Source: Lamellibrachia satsuma (lineage: Eukaryota > Annelida > Polychaeta > Sabellida > Siboglinidae). Taken from it: a DNA stretch of 64,000 nucleotides. Of this stretch, positions 48,851 through 63,784 are shown piece by piece. The DNA lies in the NCBI GenBank assembly GCA_033239005.1, contig BSQZ01000001.1:13008000-13071999 (forward strand), read 5' to 3'. Numbering within the stretch: the first letter of the stretch is position 1; each line of letters opens with the position of its first letter. The notes under the pieces were generated by a model. The model was not told where the DNA came from, did no database searches, and worked only from the letters and a program-made list of their open reading frames with translations. The translations under genes and the position numbers were made by a program.

Positions 48851-51800
48851 ATACATTCACCTTTACTAACTTCCTTTATAGCATTTTGTATCTTTGTGTT
48901 ATCCTCTTCGTTTATGTTTGAACTTCATCAGCAAACACTGCTGCACCCTCTCCACTAAGATGAAGCCCATCCCTCATGTACATATCCCCACAAATCCAAC
49001 TTCCGCTTCTCTACATAGCTGTTCCGTGTATGTTTTCCCCAATTTAAACATTCATATGAATTGTGTGACCGGGTGTGGCGCCCCGTTTTTCAATTTGCTT
49101 AATTCCTGTGATTATAAGTTCCAAGATTCCCAGCCATTGTCCTACAAAATCAAATCAGTCACCCTAATTGTAAAATGTCATGACGACCTGCTTTCAATAA
49201 GTGCACGGCCCCGTGACAGCTCTGATGCCCTACTGACCCACTGAGGAGGGTCGTGATTGAATGACAATGATAGTTATGGTAGGAGGTCCACAAACGACAG
49301 TGGGTAATATGGACGTTGACGAAATCAAAGAAAACGTCGCACAACTAGTGCGAAAACCAAAAACGGATACACCATCTGTCACTAAGAGTAGGTGCTGTCT
49401 TCGAAGCGAACAGCGGATCCGCAACGCTTGGCTGAAGTCAACGATCAAATCAATAAGAGCAGCCTGCGACTAAATAGATGTTACATTCGTCGACATAAAA
49501 TGCCAATTTCCCTTTCCTAAACTGCACAGTAGACTCAGCTGCCTGGTTAAAATCTCCCATTATGATACATTCCCGTTACTCACTTCCTTTATAGCGTTTT
49601 GTATTTTGTGTTATCCTCTTCGTTTATGTTTGGACTAAGTAATCCAATAGTTAATGTTGAATTTCCTGTAATTATATTGCGACAAACAGCTTCATCGCAA
49701 TCTGCTTCCCTTTCTAATTTCATTTCTTAAGCCTGAATAAATTATTTAATATATAAAACGACTCCCCTCCCCTTCTTCCTATTCGATCTCTCCTAAACAT
49801 TACGTATCTTGTCACTCCTAATTCAGCATCTGATATGTCTTTGTTGGCCCATGATTCGGTTATACCAATTATGTGAGGGTTAATATCTGCTATCATACTG
49901 TTTAATTCGTTTTTCTTATTTACTATGCTCCTTGCATTTAAACATACATATTTATAACCAGCTTCAGAAATGTTTTCCGGACATTTTATTACTGGTTTGT
50001 GTGTGTTAGTGGCCTATTGTATTGTTTGAGGCACCTCTAAGTAACTCCCCTACGCTTCTTGTTGAAACAATGTTTGCTACCAAAAATATTTGTTATGCTT
50101 CCCATGCCACTGTCAACTGCTGCTAATAGTTCATCAGCAAACACTGCTGCACCCTTTCCACTAAGATGAAGCCCATCCCTCCCTGTACATATCAGTCCTC
50201 CCAACGAACATCCACACAAATCCAACTTCCTCTTCTCTACACAGCTGTTCCGTGTATGTTTTTACCAATTTAAACACACATATTTATAACCAGCTTCAGA
50301 AATGTTTTCCGGACATTTTATTTCTGGTTTGTGTATGCTAGTTTAAACAATGTTTGCTACCAAAAATATTTGTTATGCTTCCCATGCCACTGTCGACTGC
50401 TGCTAATAGTTCATCAGCAAACACTGCTGCGCCCTTTCCACTAAGATAAAGCCCATCCCTCCCTGTACTTATCAGCCCTCCCAACGAACATCCCTACAAA
50501 TCCAACTTCCTCTTCTCTACATAGCTGTTCCGTGGATGTTTTTCCCAATTTAAACATTCACATGAATTGTGTGACTGGGTGTGGCGCCCCGTTTTTTCAA
50601 TTTGCTTCATTCCTGTGATTATAGGTTCCAAGATTCCCAGCCAAAGTTCTACAAAATCACACCAGTCACCCTAATTATAAAATGCCATGACGACCTGCTT
50701 TCAATCAGTGCACGGCCCCGTGACAGTTCTGGTGCCCTACTGACCCACTAAAGAGAGTCGTGATTGAATGACAACGTTAATGAGATATATTTAGTAGTAA
50801 GAGACCGACAAGAGAGAGTAGGTAATATTGGCCTTTTATGTTGATGAAATCAAAGAAAACGTCGCAAAACTAGTGCGAAAACCAAAAACGGATACACCAT
50901 CTGTCACTAAGAGTAGGTGCTGCCTTCGAAGCGAACAGCGGATCCGCAACGCTTGGCTGAAGTAAACGATCAAATCAATAAGAGCAGCCTGCGACGAAAT
51001 AGATGTTACATTCGTCGACATAAAATGCCAATTTCCCTTTCCTAAACTGCACAGTAGACTCAGCTGCCTGGTTAAAATCTCCCATTATGATACATTCCCG
51101 TTACTCACTTCCTTTATAGCGTTTTGTATTTTGTGTTATCCTCTTCGTTTATGTTTGGACTAAGTAATCCAATAGTTAATGTTGAATTTCCTGTAATTAT
51201 ATTGCATCAATCAGCTTCGTCGCAATTTGTTTCCCTTTCTAATTTTAATTCGTAAGCCTGAATACTGTTTTTAATATATAAAATACCTCCTCCCCCTTCC
51301 TATTCGATCTCTCTTAAACATTACGTATCCAGTCAGTCCTAATTCAGCATCTGATATGTCTTTGTTGGCCCACGATTCGGTTATACCAATTATGTGAGGG
51401 TTAATATCTGCTATCATACTGTTTAATTCGTTTTTCTTATTTACTATGCTCCTTGCATTTAAACATACATATTTATAACCAGCTTCAGAAATGTTTTCCG
51501 GACATTTTATTACTGGTTTGTGTGTGTTAGTGGCCTATTGTATTGTTTGAGGCACCTCTAAGTAACTCCCCTACGCTTCTTGTTGAAACAATGTTTGCTA
51601 CCAAAAATATTTGTTATGCTTCCCATGCCACTGTCAACTGCTGCTAATAGTTCATCAGCAAACACTGCTGCACCCTTTCCACTAAGATGAAGCCCATCCC
51701 TCCCTGTACTTATCAGCCCTCCCAACGAACATCCCTACAAATCCAACTTCCTCTTCTCTACATAGCTGTTCCGTGGATGTTTTTCCCAATTTAAACATTC

Positions 51801-53520
51801 ACATGAATTGTGTGACTGGGTGTGGCGCCCCGTTTTTTCAATTTGCTTCATTCCTGTGATTATAGGTTCCAAGATTCCCAGCCAAAGTTCTACAAAATCA
51901 CACCAGTCACCCTAATTATAAAATGCCATGACGACCTGCTTTCAATCAGTGCACGGCCCCGTGACAGCTCTGGTGCCCTACTGACCCACTAAAGAGAGTC
52001 GTGGTTGAATGACAACGTTAATGAGATATATTTAGTAGTAAGAGACCGACAAGAGAGAGTAGGTAATATTGGCCTTTTATGTTGATGAAATCAAAGAAAA
52101 CGTCGCAAAACTAGTGCGAAAACCAAAAACGGATACACCATCTGTCACTAAGAGTAGGTGCTGCCTTCGAAGCGAACAGCGGATCCGCAACGCTTGGCTG
52201 AAGTAAACGATCAAATCAATAAGAGCAGCCTGCGACGAATTAGATGTTACATTCGTCGACATAAAATGCCAATTTCCCTTTCCTAAACTGCACAGTAGAC
52301 TCAGCTGCCTGGTTAAAATCTCCCATTATGATACATTCCCGTTACTCACTTCCTTTATAGCGTTTTCTATTTTTATGTTATCCTCTTCGTTTATGTTTGG
52401 ACTTCGGTAAACTACTAATCCAATAGTTAATGTTGAATTTCCTGTAATTATACTGCGACAAACAGCTTCATCGCAATCTGCTTCCCTTTCTAATTTCATT
52501 TCTTAAGCCTGAATAAATTATTTAATATATAAAACGACTCCCCTCCCCTTCTTCCTATTCGATCTCTCCTAAACATTACGTATCTTGTCAGTCCTAATTC
52601 AGCATCTGATATGTCTTTGTAGGCCCATGATTCGGTTATACGAATTATGTGAGGGTTAATATCTGCTGCCATACTGTTTAATTCGTTTTTCTTATTTACT
52701 ATGCTCCTTGCATTTAAACACACATATTTATAACCAGCTTCAGAAATGTTTTCCGGACATTTTATTTCTGGTTTGTGTATGCTAGTTTAAACAATGTTTG
52801 CTACCAAAAATATTTGTTATGCTTCCCATGCCACTGTCGACTGCTGCTAATAGTTCATCAGCAAACACTGCTGCGCCCTTTCCACTAAGATAAAGCCCAT
52901 CCCTCCATATCAGTCCTCCCAACGAACATCCCTACAAATCCAACTTCCTCTTCTCTACATAGCTGTTCCGTGGATGTTTTTCCCAATTTAAACATTCACA
53001 TGAATTGTGTGACTGGGTGTGGCGCCCCGTTTTTTCAATTTGCTTCATTCCTGTGATTATAGGTTCCAATATTCCCAGCCAAAGTTCTACAAAATCACAC
53101 CAATCACCCAAATTGTAAAATGTCACGACGACCTGCTTTCAATCAGTGCACGACCCCGTGACAGCTCTGGTGCCCTACTGACCCACTGAAGAGAGTCGTG
53201 ATTGAACAACAACGTTACTGGGATATATTTTTAGTAGGAGGCCGACCAGAGATAGTAGGTAATATTGGCCTTTTATGTTGACGAAATCAAAGAAAACGTC
53301 GCAAAACTAGTGCGAAAACCAAAAACGGATACACCATCTGTCACTAAGAGTAGGTGCTGCCTTCGAAGCGAAGAGCGGACCCGTAACGCTTGGCTGAATT
53401 AAACGATCAAATCAACAAGAGCAGCCTGCGGCGAAATAGACATTACATTCGTCGACATAAAAGGCCAATTTCACATTCCAAAACTGCACAGTAGACTCAG
53501 CTGTCTTTCAAAATGACGGG
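48851..53520 (-). repeat. Four-copy tandem array of a LINE-A 5' segment, unit about 1.2-1.5 kb
   Basis: Landmarks recur in constant order. CCCATTATGATACATTC: 48845, 49557, 51079, 52322. CAGCAAACACTGCTGC: 48930, 50135 (plus 50416), 51656, 52860. Block TGAATTGTGTGAC: 49057, 50555, 51805, 53002. GCGAAAACCAAAAACGGATA: near 49350, 50876, 52118, 53315. CTGCACAGTAGACTCAGCTG: near 49525, 51044, 52287, 53485. Each unit holds minus-strand LINE-A ORF1 C-terminus (LHLSGKGAAVFADELLAAVD) and endonuclease start (CLNARSIVNKKNELNSMAAD), joined to about 480 bp that is absent from the other LINE-A copies here. Unit 2 has an extra internal 280-bp duplication. Confidence 0.8.
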
Positions 53521-53924
53521 CAGCACCTGAATCATTTCCTATTTGAAAAAAATATAGATTATTATATAAGGCACACTAATAAATATCCATTGCCAATCAT
53601 TCGGAAGAGTAGTTATCGAAACTCTCCGACACCATGGGGTTTATGCAATTGACAATAAATCTGATGCGCCATTTATCTTGGTAGGGATGGATGTTATGAT
53701 TATTATATGACTTTCCCATATATTCCTTTACTGACTATATAACGATGTGAATACAACTCAGTTGAGTTGCCAAAAAAAAAACTCTATCTTATCATATGTA
53801 CTATTTATTATACAAACATGTATCGTTTGCAACAGTAGAGGAGCGTAGGGAAATACAGCAAACTTGCCGTGTTGCTCGGCGTTGCACGGGACAAAAAGGC
53901 AACCACTGCAAGACCTTATGACTT
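53521..53924. other. Intergenic, no gene recognised
   Basis: AT-rich spacer between the LINE-derived array and the pyrimidine tract. No feature recognised. Confidence 0.4.
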
Positions 53925-55950
<2,026 letters not shown>

Positions 55951-56911
55951 CTCATGTCCAAGCGAAGGTCAACGAAGCGTAAGACGAAGTCGTACAAACG
56001 TTGACGTGACGCCCGTCATATGTGTATCAGTTGTTCCTAATGTTACTCGACTGACGTCAACTGCCATTGAAACGAAGCCATAGCCGAGTTGAGTGGCGGC
56101 TTCAACGTTGTCGAAACATCAAGGTCATATGTTGTGCTGGACCACGTTTCTTCACTGATGGCTAGCCGCATGTTATCGACTATTTAATTTCGAATGTATG
56201 TATTTTCGAATACCATTGATCTGGTATTTGCATGCGTTCCTATTTGAATGCTATTATATTCGACTAAATGTTGTAATAGTTTAAGTATTTGTGGTAACAC
56301 CTTACTGTAGTAAGATACGAATATTCCTCGAATTATACTGTTTCGTTCTAACAATACACGTAAAACGTAATAAAACAACACAAATCTGATCGTTATTGTC
56401 GTAAAGTCGTGTTATATAGTATAAACTGTATAAATATTCCAACATATTGACCTCCTAAATATTTTTAATGAACGACAGTGTTTAAAGCGAAACAAAAGTC
56501 GTGGTTTTGGAATGTGTAAGCGTCACTAAGACATAACCATTTGCAACTACAATCAAGAATATCTTTCCAGTGGTTACACTTGTTAAAGACGCAGCATCTT
56601 TATTTCATGGGCGGTGCCATGTACAGTTAGACAACCTTACGTTACGTGTGCCGTTGTCTGGCATCGTCAGGAGCTGCACGGGCGTGCATATCAGCCGCCA
56701 GGATAACAGAGATTTGACCAGAATCTATCACTTTTAGAACAAGTTCCGAGAAAACCACTAGGGTGATATACTTGACTGTGGTTACAAATGGTTAGTTTGC
56801 GTAACTCTTTTAGGTGCATTGCCCCAAAACAATGACGTTTGTTCGCTTTTAATTTGACCGTTATTTGAACGACCCTGCGAATTATCAAGTCGAAATATTC
56901 AAATTAAACAC

Positions 56912-56915
<4 letters not shown>
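55951..56915. other. Intergenic, no gene recognised
   Basis: Mixed-composition DNA between the pyrimidine tract and the TA arrays. No domain-bearing frame or RNA gene recognised. Confidence 0.45.
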
Positions 56916-57151
<236 letters not shown>

Positions 57152-57261
57152 GGGACCGCTCAAAGCGCATTAAATGATTAACGCTGCCAGACCTGTTCAT
57201 TCCAACACAAACTCGACTTCCATGTGATTGTTTTCATTATAAATTCATGTTATATAATACA

Positions 57262-57301
<40 letters not shown>

Positions 57302-57306
57302 CATAT

Positions 57307-57337
<31 letters not shown>

Positions 57338-57355
57338 ATAGTGTGTGTGTGTGCG

Positions 57356-57411
<56 letters not shown>

Positions 57412-57660
57412 TGGGTGTGTGTGTGTGTGTATTATATAACATGAATTTATGATGAAAACAATCACATTGTATAACTGAGTACATGGCTATAGACAGAGGT
57501 GGATATAATGTATAGTCTTCGCGCAGAAATTGCAGCGTGGCTGAAATGCTTCTCAGGGAAGTCGAACTGGTGTTGCAATGAACAGGTCTGTCAGCGGTGA
57601 ATCATTTCATGCGCTTTGAGCGGTCCCACGGACTGGATACAGCGCTATATAAGAACGAAC
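57152..57660. repeat. Large palindrome: inverted SINE-2 copies around (ACGC)n-(TA)n-(GTGC)n
   Basis: The left arm has the SINE-2 end at 57152-57220 and unique sequence 57223-57260 (TGTGATTGTTTTCATTATAA, then TTCATGTTATATAATAC). The right arm has the reverse complement of the unique part at 57429-57466 (37 of 38 match) and a longer SINE-2 in opposite orientation at 57470-57660. The centre is (ACGC)n 57261-57302, (TA)n, then (GTGC)n to 57428, which can itself pair. Confidence 0.85.
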
Positions 57661-57710
57661 CTGTTTTACCTTAAATTCATCCGAGCACTTTATTGTTCAT
57701 TCACGCACAG

Positions 57711-57846
57711 GCGGCGTGGCGACTGCATGTCACACTGCAACAACGAATGTATCGGCAGGCGCCCCGACGTCCGAAAATAGAGTCTATTCACCACGACTTT
57801 GTCACCTCGTACACCCGAAAGCCGGGAGCTTTGGCTGTGTTACAGG
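57711..57846 (+). CDS. Possible isolated exon, unrecognised
   Basis: A 136-bp segment bounded by CACGCACAG (acceptor-like) and TTACAG followed by GTATGG (donor-like) is open in one + frame (AAWRLHVTLQQRMYRQAPRR ... YTRKPGALAVLQ). No family recognised, a weak pyrimidine tract and no partner exon. It may be chance. Confidence 0.15.
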
Positions 57847-58099
57847 TATGGTAAGTATGACAGATAATTTACTGGGTAGATGGAATGTGATTTTCCCTAC
57901 CCGGCGGTGGCATTTCAAAGGCGCCCCAACACGTGGTCGTAGTACTTTATTAGCCATTCATTACATATTTTGTGTGGGTTTAAACAAGTGTATACTTTTG
58001 AAGCCACACGTTACTGCAATGTGTGGAAATTTCCTGCCAACATATATAATAGAACTACATTTACTTGATATATTCGCTTCGGGATTGAGTGCAAAATAG

Positions 58100-60630
58100 G
58101 ATCTCCCTAAAGTGCACTTATTTGAAAGACGGCTTGGAATACAACCCACTGAGCGCTTAATCATCCATATTACACAGACAACCCTTTTTCTGGTTTGTCT
58201 GCCTGCCTGTCTGTCTGCGTGCGCTCGCGCGCGTTCGTGCGTGCATGCGTGCGTATTTGTGTGCGTGTGTGCGGGCAATCTCTACGAGCACCGGCAAGCG
58301 GGAACAGCCAGTTTCTGAGTCTGTCTGAGTCTGAGCTAAATTACAACAACATAATTATTGGGGAGGATAACCAACAAGTTGGAACAGCAGTATTTTAGCA
58401 TGAGAACTGCCGCACTTTCTCTCTGCAACGGAGCCACTTCGAGAAATTATATACGACGTAACTGTTTCGGCCATCTGCATACTTATCTAACCACGATTGC
58501 GACACTGGTATTACTGGATTACTAGAACATGGATTCGTGCTTGAGACGGTGTCGCCTTCTGGCCGCTGTCGCAAACACAACAAATACTCCGCGGTTCGCT
58601 ATTCGAGTACGCGACCCCGGGGTTGAGTTGCGTGTATTAGAATAATGCACCTTTTAACTTGTGAAGTAAAATATGCACTGTTCCTATACAATGTTCGGCC
58701 CGAAAAGGGTTAGAAATTCAGTGTATCAGCATATCGGGTGACTACGGCTATTGGTAGTGAAAGGGTGGTTTGTTAACATGGACGTTTGGCAGCAGCTTGG
58801 CTATTCGAAGCGTCCGACTATCAAATATCAATACACGGATAAATTGTGAAGTACTGACGGGCGTCGCACCCGTGGAGGGTTCTTATAGGCGTGAGCAATT
58901 TTCCCAGCCAAGGTCGAGGGGCTGCAGGCCACACAGTCCCCCCAGCCCATGGAATTCAGTGAATTTCACAAGCATTTGGAGACCTGTGAACACCTTCAAC
59001 ACGTGCTTACACTGCTTTCCAAACGGAAATATCATTAATTGATGCTCAGTTTTTACCAATAACTGACCACCACGTTTCATACGTAAAAAGCGGACACTAC
59101 CGGTAAAATTAACTGAAGTCGTTTTCGCAAAAAAGGAGACTTTTTTCATAATTTTAAGGCATAAGATTCACAAAATTATGAAAATATGCATGAGATTCCA
59201 GACCTTTGCTCTGATACAGTGACATTGATGCAAGACCGCGAGTCTCACGGCATACGCATGATAATTGACAGACATGCTACAGACACACTAATAATATATC
59301 ATTATTCCTTTGTGTGGCGTTGTGCAGAGGTCGCCTCAAATGTTTTGGCCTGGATTCTGGCCGGGATGGCCGTGACCTTATTAAGCAGACAATGTCTCGT
59401 ATTACCTCACCCACTTCGTCACGTATCTTCAATTGCAATGTGTTACCTGTTCGGACGAGTAGCCTGTCTAATTGACAACAGACAGACAGACAACAGTGCT
59501 CAATAAACGCGCCACAGACAGCGAATTACTCCGCATGTAGGCCGATAGGTTCACACACAGGCGCGCACAGCAAGCGTAAAAAAATACAGGCCAAAGTTTA
59601 TGAGAATATCTTTGTAGACATGCGTGCTTCCAAAGAAAACACTGCCAATACACACACGTGTGTGTGTGTGTGTGTGTTTAATAATTCCCAGCTGATTTAG
59701 ACATATAAGTTAAACACGTCTGCGTTCAATTTCCGCACACACATTTTTGTGAGTCATTTATATCCCTTGGGGTTATTTCAGATATAAGGAAATTATTTTG
59801 AGAATCCTGGTAATGATTTTTAGTGGCTCATAAAATTAAACGCTATAATAAGTTTATTCGCAAAAGCATTACGAGTACCACTGGAATCTAACGTACATGT
59901 GAATCCAAATTATGTAATTCATGTGTCCTTCTCCAAACCGAAGCACGTTCAACAGCAGGTGAGTTATCTCAATAAGCTACCACATCAGCATCAGCATAGG
60001 ATTAAACTATTGTACAAACAAAGAAATATTTGAAATGGCAAGAAATCCCGACATGATTACGCAATCGCATGTTTCATTTGATTAGATTTATTGAAGTAAT
60101 AAAATCACAAATGAAACGCTCGTTTTCCGAAAAACACAGTGACACCTGTTTAAAAAGCTACAAAGATATTCAAAAAGCGTGAGCAAATCGATTTTGTAAG
60201 TAAAAAGGAGCTTAGTTTGTATGTGTGGACGGCTCCTGGCAAATTGCCAGAACCGGCTTTTGTTACCAATTATATACGACAGCGTCTCAGCACATTCATT
60301 CAGGTTCAGAACGACCATGACAAGGCAGATGTCGAAAAGGCCATTATATTTCACAGTCCGGCATACGCCTGTAGGCCAGACACGCATATACAAACTGCAG
60401 AGTCACGATCAGCGTGTCAAACAGGGCCCCATACATGGGGTTGCAATTTTGTAGCCGCGTCCGGGGCCCACGGGGATAATTGTATACAGGGGTATGTTGT
60501 TACAGAGTCGTTTTTACGAAACGAGCACACATATCATCAAAAGTAGTTGGTTGGAAGTCAACCATCGGACACATTGTTCAAAAATCGAGAGTGAAGAAGA
60601 CGACAATAGCGAAGTGTTGACAAAAACGAC
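58100..60630. other. Intergenic, no gene recognised
   Basis: Short TGCC/TGTC/TGCG tracts at 58195-58275 and a TG run at 59655-59680. Frames at 58770-59150 and 60217-60546 have no recognised domain. Confidence 0.4.
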
Positions 60631-60641
60631 TTTTTAGTTCA

Positions 60642-61040
60642 CCGACAGTCGGTTAAATAACGCACTACTAGTGCACCGACTGTCGGTTAAATAACGTACT
60701 ACTAGTGCGCCGACAGTCGGTTAAATAACGTACTACTAGTGCGCCGACAGTCGGTTAAATAACGTACTACTAGTGCGCCGATAGTCGGTTAAATAACGGT
60801 TAAATAACGTACTACTAGTGCACCGACAGTCGGTTAAATAACGTACTACTAGTGCGCCGATAGTCGGTTAAATAACGCACTACTAGTGCACCGACTGTCG
60901 GTTAAATAACGTACTACTAGTGCGCCGACAGTCGGTTAAATAACGTACTACTAGTGTACCGACAGTCGGTTAAATAACGTACTACTAGTGTACCGACTGT
61001 CGGTTAAATAACGTACTAGTAGTGCGCCGACAGACGGTTA
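60642..61040. repeat. 34-bp satellite built from palindromes, about 12 copies
   Basis: Unit GTTAAATAACGTACTACTAG followed by TGCGCCGACAGTCG. It contains CCGACAGTCGG (inverted apart from the centre base), ACTAGT and the near-palindrome GTTAAATAAC. Some units carry CCGACTGTCGG, the reverse complement of the usual core. One unit near 60790 has a partial GGTTAAATAAC duplication. Confidence 0.95.
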
Positions 61041-61164
61041 ACTAACGCGTTCTCTAAGGTACTGCTAGTGCACGGACAGCCGGTCTGAGCTTGACGTACG
61101 CGCTAAGTCGGCCGTGTCACTGGGGCTAATGTATTTCATTAAAATATTATTATTGGTGTACACA

Positions 61165-61262
61165 GGTACTTACTGTATTGACGGTTCAAAATACACGATG
61201 GAAACAGATTCCAACGGGCCGTACGTCTACGACGTCGCCGATGGTTGTGGAGCCATCTTGCG
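61165..61262 (+). CDS. Possible isolated exon, unrecognised
   Basis: After GGTGTACACAG, an open + frame reads TYCIDGSKYTMETDSNGPYV and YDVADGCGAI up to TTGCG followed by GTATTA. Composition is protein-like and GC-richer than the flanks. No family recognised and no partner exon found. Confidence 0.2.
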
Positions 61263-61532
61263 GGTATTATATCCATTTACTTTCTAAAGATATACTGACT
61301 TTGCAAGGGATGTCACGGCATTGTTAAATAAGAAATAAATTGTAAGAGATAACAATATAGTACGTTAATAAACCTTTATTTACACAAATACAACATTGAT
61401 GCATAACTTAATAACACAAATCGTCGCTCAATATATACACAGTTTTATCATCATATGTTATTAGAACCAGGAGGAACTAACTGAGCATTCATTAAAAACG
61501 GATCATATTGACACAAGAAATCTTGGTAATAA

Positions 61533-62182
61533 CCCATTACGCTCTGTGCAGTCCTGGAATGGCCGCTGCCGGCCGCATATACGACCCTCTATTAAAAAAA
61601 ATCCTGGCGAATAACTACTGAACTAAACGCTACCAAATTTTGCCACATCCTAGCGGATACATTTTGCAACAACAGAAGCTCGTTACGTATAATATGTGTT
61701 TCCCTTTCGGAAATCTTGATTTTCATCAGTTTTGTTCACGCTATCTCAGAAAATTTTTATTTCTATATTCATGATAAATATGGTGTAACCTGAAAAATAA
61801 CCGTCAGTATTTGATAATGCTTTCAGTGGTGCAAAGCTAACACATATAGCTACATTTTCTTCGCTGAGCTGCATAGCCATAGGGTTATAGCATGGGATCA
61901 TTGTCAAATGTCAGTGGCAACTTTCAATGTTTTAACAAATGTACTATGTTGTCTTTGCAAATTGTGATCAAATGTCAACATTTTATTAATATATCCTATT
62001 TCTATGTATACATGCATGTGGAGAAATTACTACTCTTCAAAATAAACACAACTTGTAATTGTCAATATTGAATAGTTTTTTTCTACAGATTTTTGAACAC
62101 AAGGAGGTAAAATCGCTCGAAATTTGCCAGAAATCCTGGGAATATGGTGGCATGTTTTAATAAAATCCTGGGGCCTAATGGG
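61533..62182. mobile_element. Possible 650-bp non-autonomous piggyBac-like element
   Basis: The right end reads CCTAATGGG followed by TTAA; reverse-complemented, TTAA then CCCATTAGGCCCCAGG. The left end is ATAA then CCCATTACG. CCC termini next to TTAA are typical of piggyBac elements, but only 8 of 9 terminal bases match, the left target site is altered and there is no transposase. Confidence 0.3.
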
Positions 62183-62397
62183 TTAATGGTTCATATACGA
62201 CCGAGTCACGACCAGAACGTCATTTTTGGTTTACTAGTGTTAATGCACAAGTCACATAATGTCTACTCTGCAAGATACAAAATATGTCATTCAGTGAGAG
62301 CCAAATAGTTAATTCATTAATGTTATAGTTAAAGCCTCATTTACTACCTAACACAAGTGGGCCAAATGCTCAATACATATATATCATAATATGATGG

Positions 62398-62665
<268 letters not shown>

Positions 62666-62734
62666 TCATTTACTACCTAACATATTTTCATTACCAATGA
62701 CTGAATACAACAGGGCCATAAAAAACTAACTATA

Positions 62735-63533
62735 ATGACTCTGCCTTGAGAACATTGCACATTTGCATGGCAGTGCACTTCACGCAGAACCACTGTCGCT
62801 TCTTTATAGACCATGACAAACAATTGTCGAAGTTGATATTAGATTCCAGGCTGTCACCAATCTCACAAACATTACATAAATATTTACAGTTATATTGCTT
62901 AACACTAACAACATCCATAAATCACTTCCAGGCATCTGCTGTAAAGAACCGTCTGATTGTTGCAAGACAAACATTATCACTGACGTTCTCCACCTGTTCC
63001 GGTATTGTCTGTACCATCTCTTCCGTCAACTTGTGTTGCATCAATGAACAGCATCTCCGAGAATGATGCATATGCCTTGCGCATTGTCGCGTCTTGGTAA
63101 AATACGCCAAACAGGTTGTCCTCTTTATCGCAACACACCTCGACGGTCAATGTTGGATCACGGCGCAGGTCGTCAATGACTGCATGACAGTCATTGCCAG
63201 GGCCGGACTTTGTGTGCGCCTTCATGTTTGACAGGTTGCGCAAAAGCTGGGTAAGTTACCTGGGTCCCGGCTCTTAACAAAAACCCTGCCCACTAATAAA
63301 ATATCATCAAACACAGGTGTGACAAGCTTCTACTTCCTTGCTAGCGACTGATCACATACAATGTTACACTGAATTATTACAGTGAGAAACATAGAATAAA
63401 AACAAGTAGCAATCATAGCAGATATATAAAATGTAAACAGTCAGTTTGATTTACCTGTGGTAGATGGCAACTTCTTTTGAAGTAGTTTCTCGTTGGGGTT
63501 CAACAGCATAACATGTTCGACTTCCTTCTGCGT
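62735..63533 (-). pseudogene. ZSWIM3-like transposase-derived protein gene, broken
   Basis: Minus strand. The exon 63533-63455 reads TQKEVEHVMLLNPNEKLLQK, with acceptor TTTCCTATAG and donor GTAAAT. After an apparent intron, 63246-63030 reads LLRNLSNMKAHTKSGPGNDC, TVEVCCDKEDNLFGVFYQD and MRKAYASFSEMLFIDAT, the start of the RNase H-like domain of ZSWIM1/3 (MULE-related) proteins. A one-base loss after FIDAT shifts the frame. In the new frame, HKLTEEMVQTIPEQVENVSD and ATIRRFFTADAWK follow, then a stop, then a Cys-rich tail (YLCNVCEIGD ... NCLSW ... QWFCVKC). Most of the RNase H and SWIM domains are missing. The exon-exon phase is off by one, another sign of decay. The 5' part may extend past the window. 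Confidence 0.55.
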
Positions 63534-63784
63534 CTATAGGAAACATGAAAGACTAATTATGTCATTTAAAATATTAATGCGAAACAAAGATGGGACGAAC
63601 GTTACTTGAAATACTGCCTACCAACCATGAAAACGACCACCTAGTCCTAGAGCACCCAAACTTCTCATATATCTACTAAATATCTACTACAAATACACAT
63701 GTCACGTGGCCACAAAAGTACATTTACTTTCTCAAAACTATCAAACTTTACAAAAGAATTAAACCAAAATATCACCCTCTATTA

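Noticed and set aside
48894..49473. + strand frames of 116 and 70 codons as genes
   Set aside because: They lie in the tandem array; equivalent frames are broken or shifted in the other three units.
60217..60546. 109-codon + strand frame as a gene
   Set aside because: No recognised domain, no splice context, and overlapping frames are similarly open.
60642..61040. CRISPR array
   Set aside because: Repeats abut each other with no spacers; it is a satellite.
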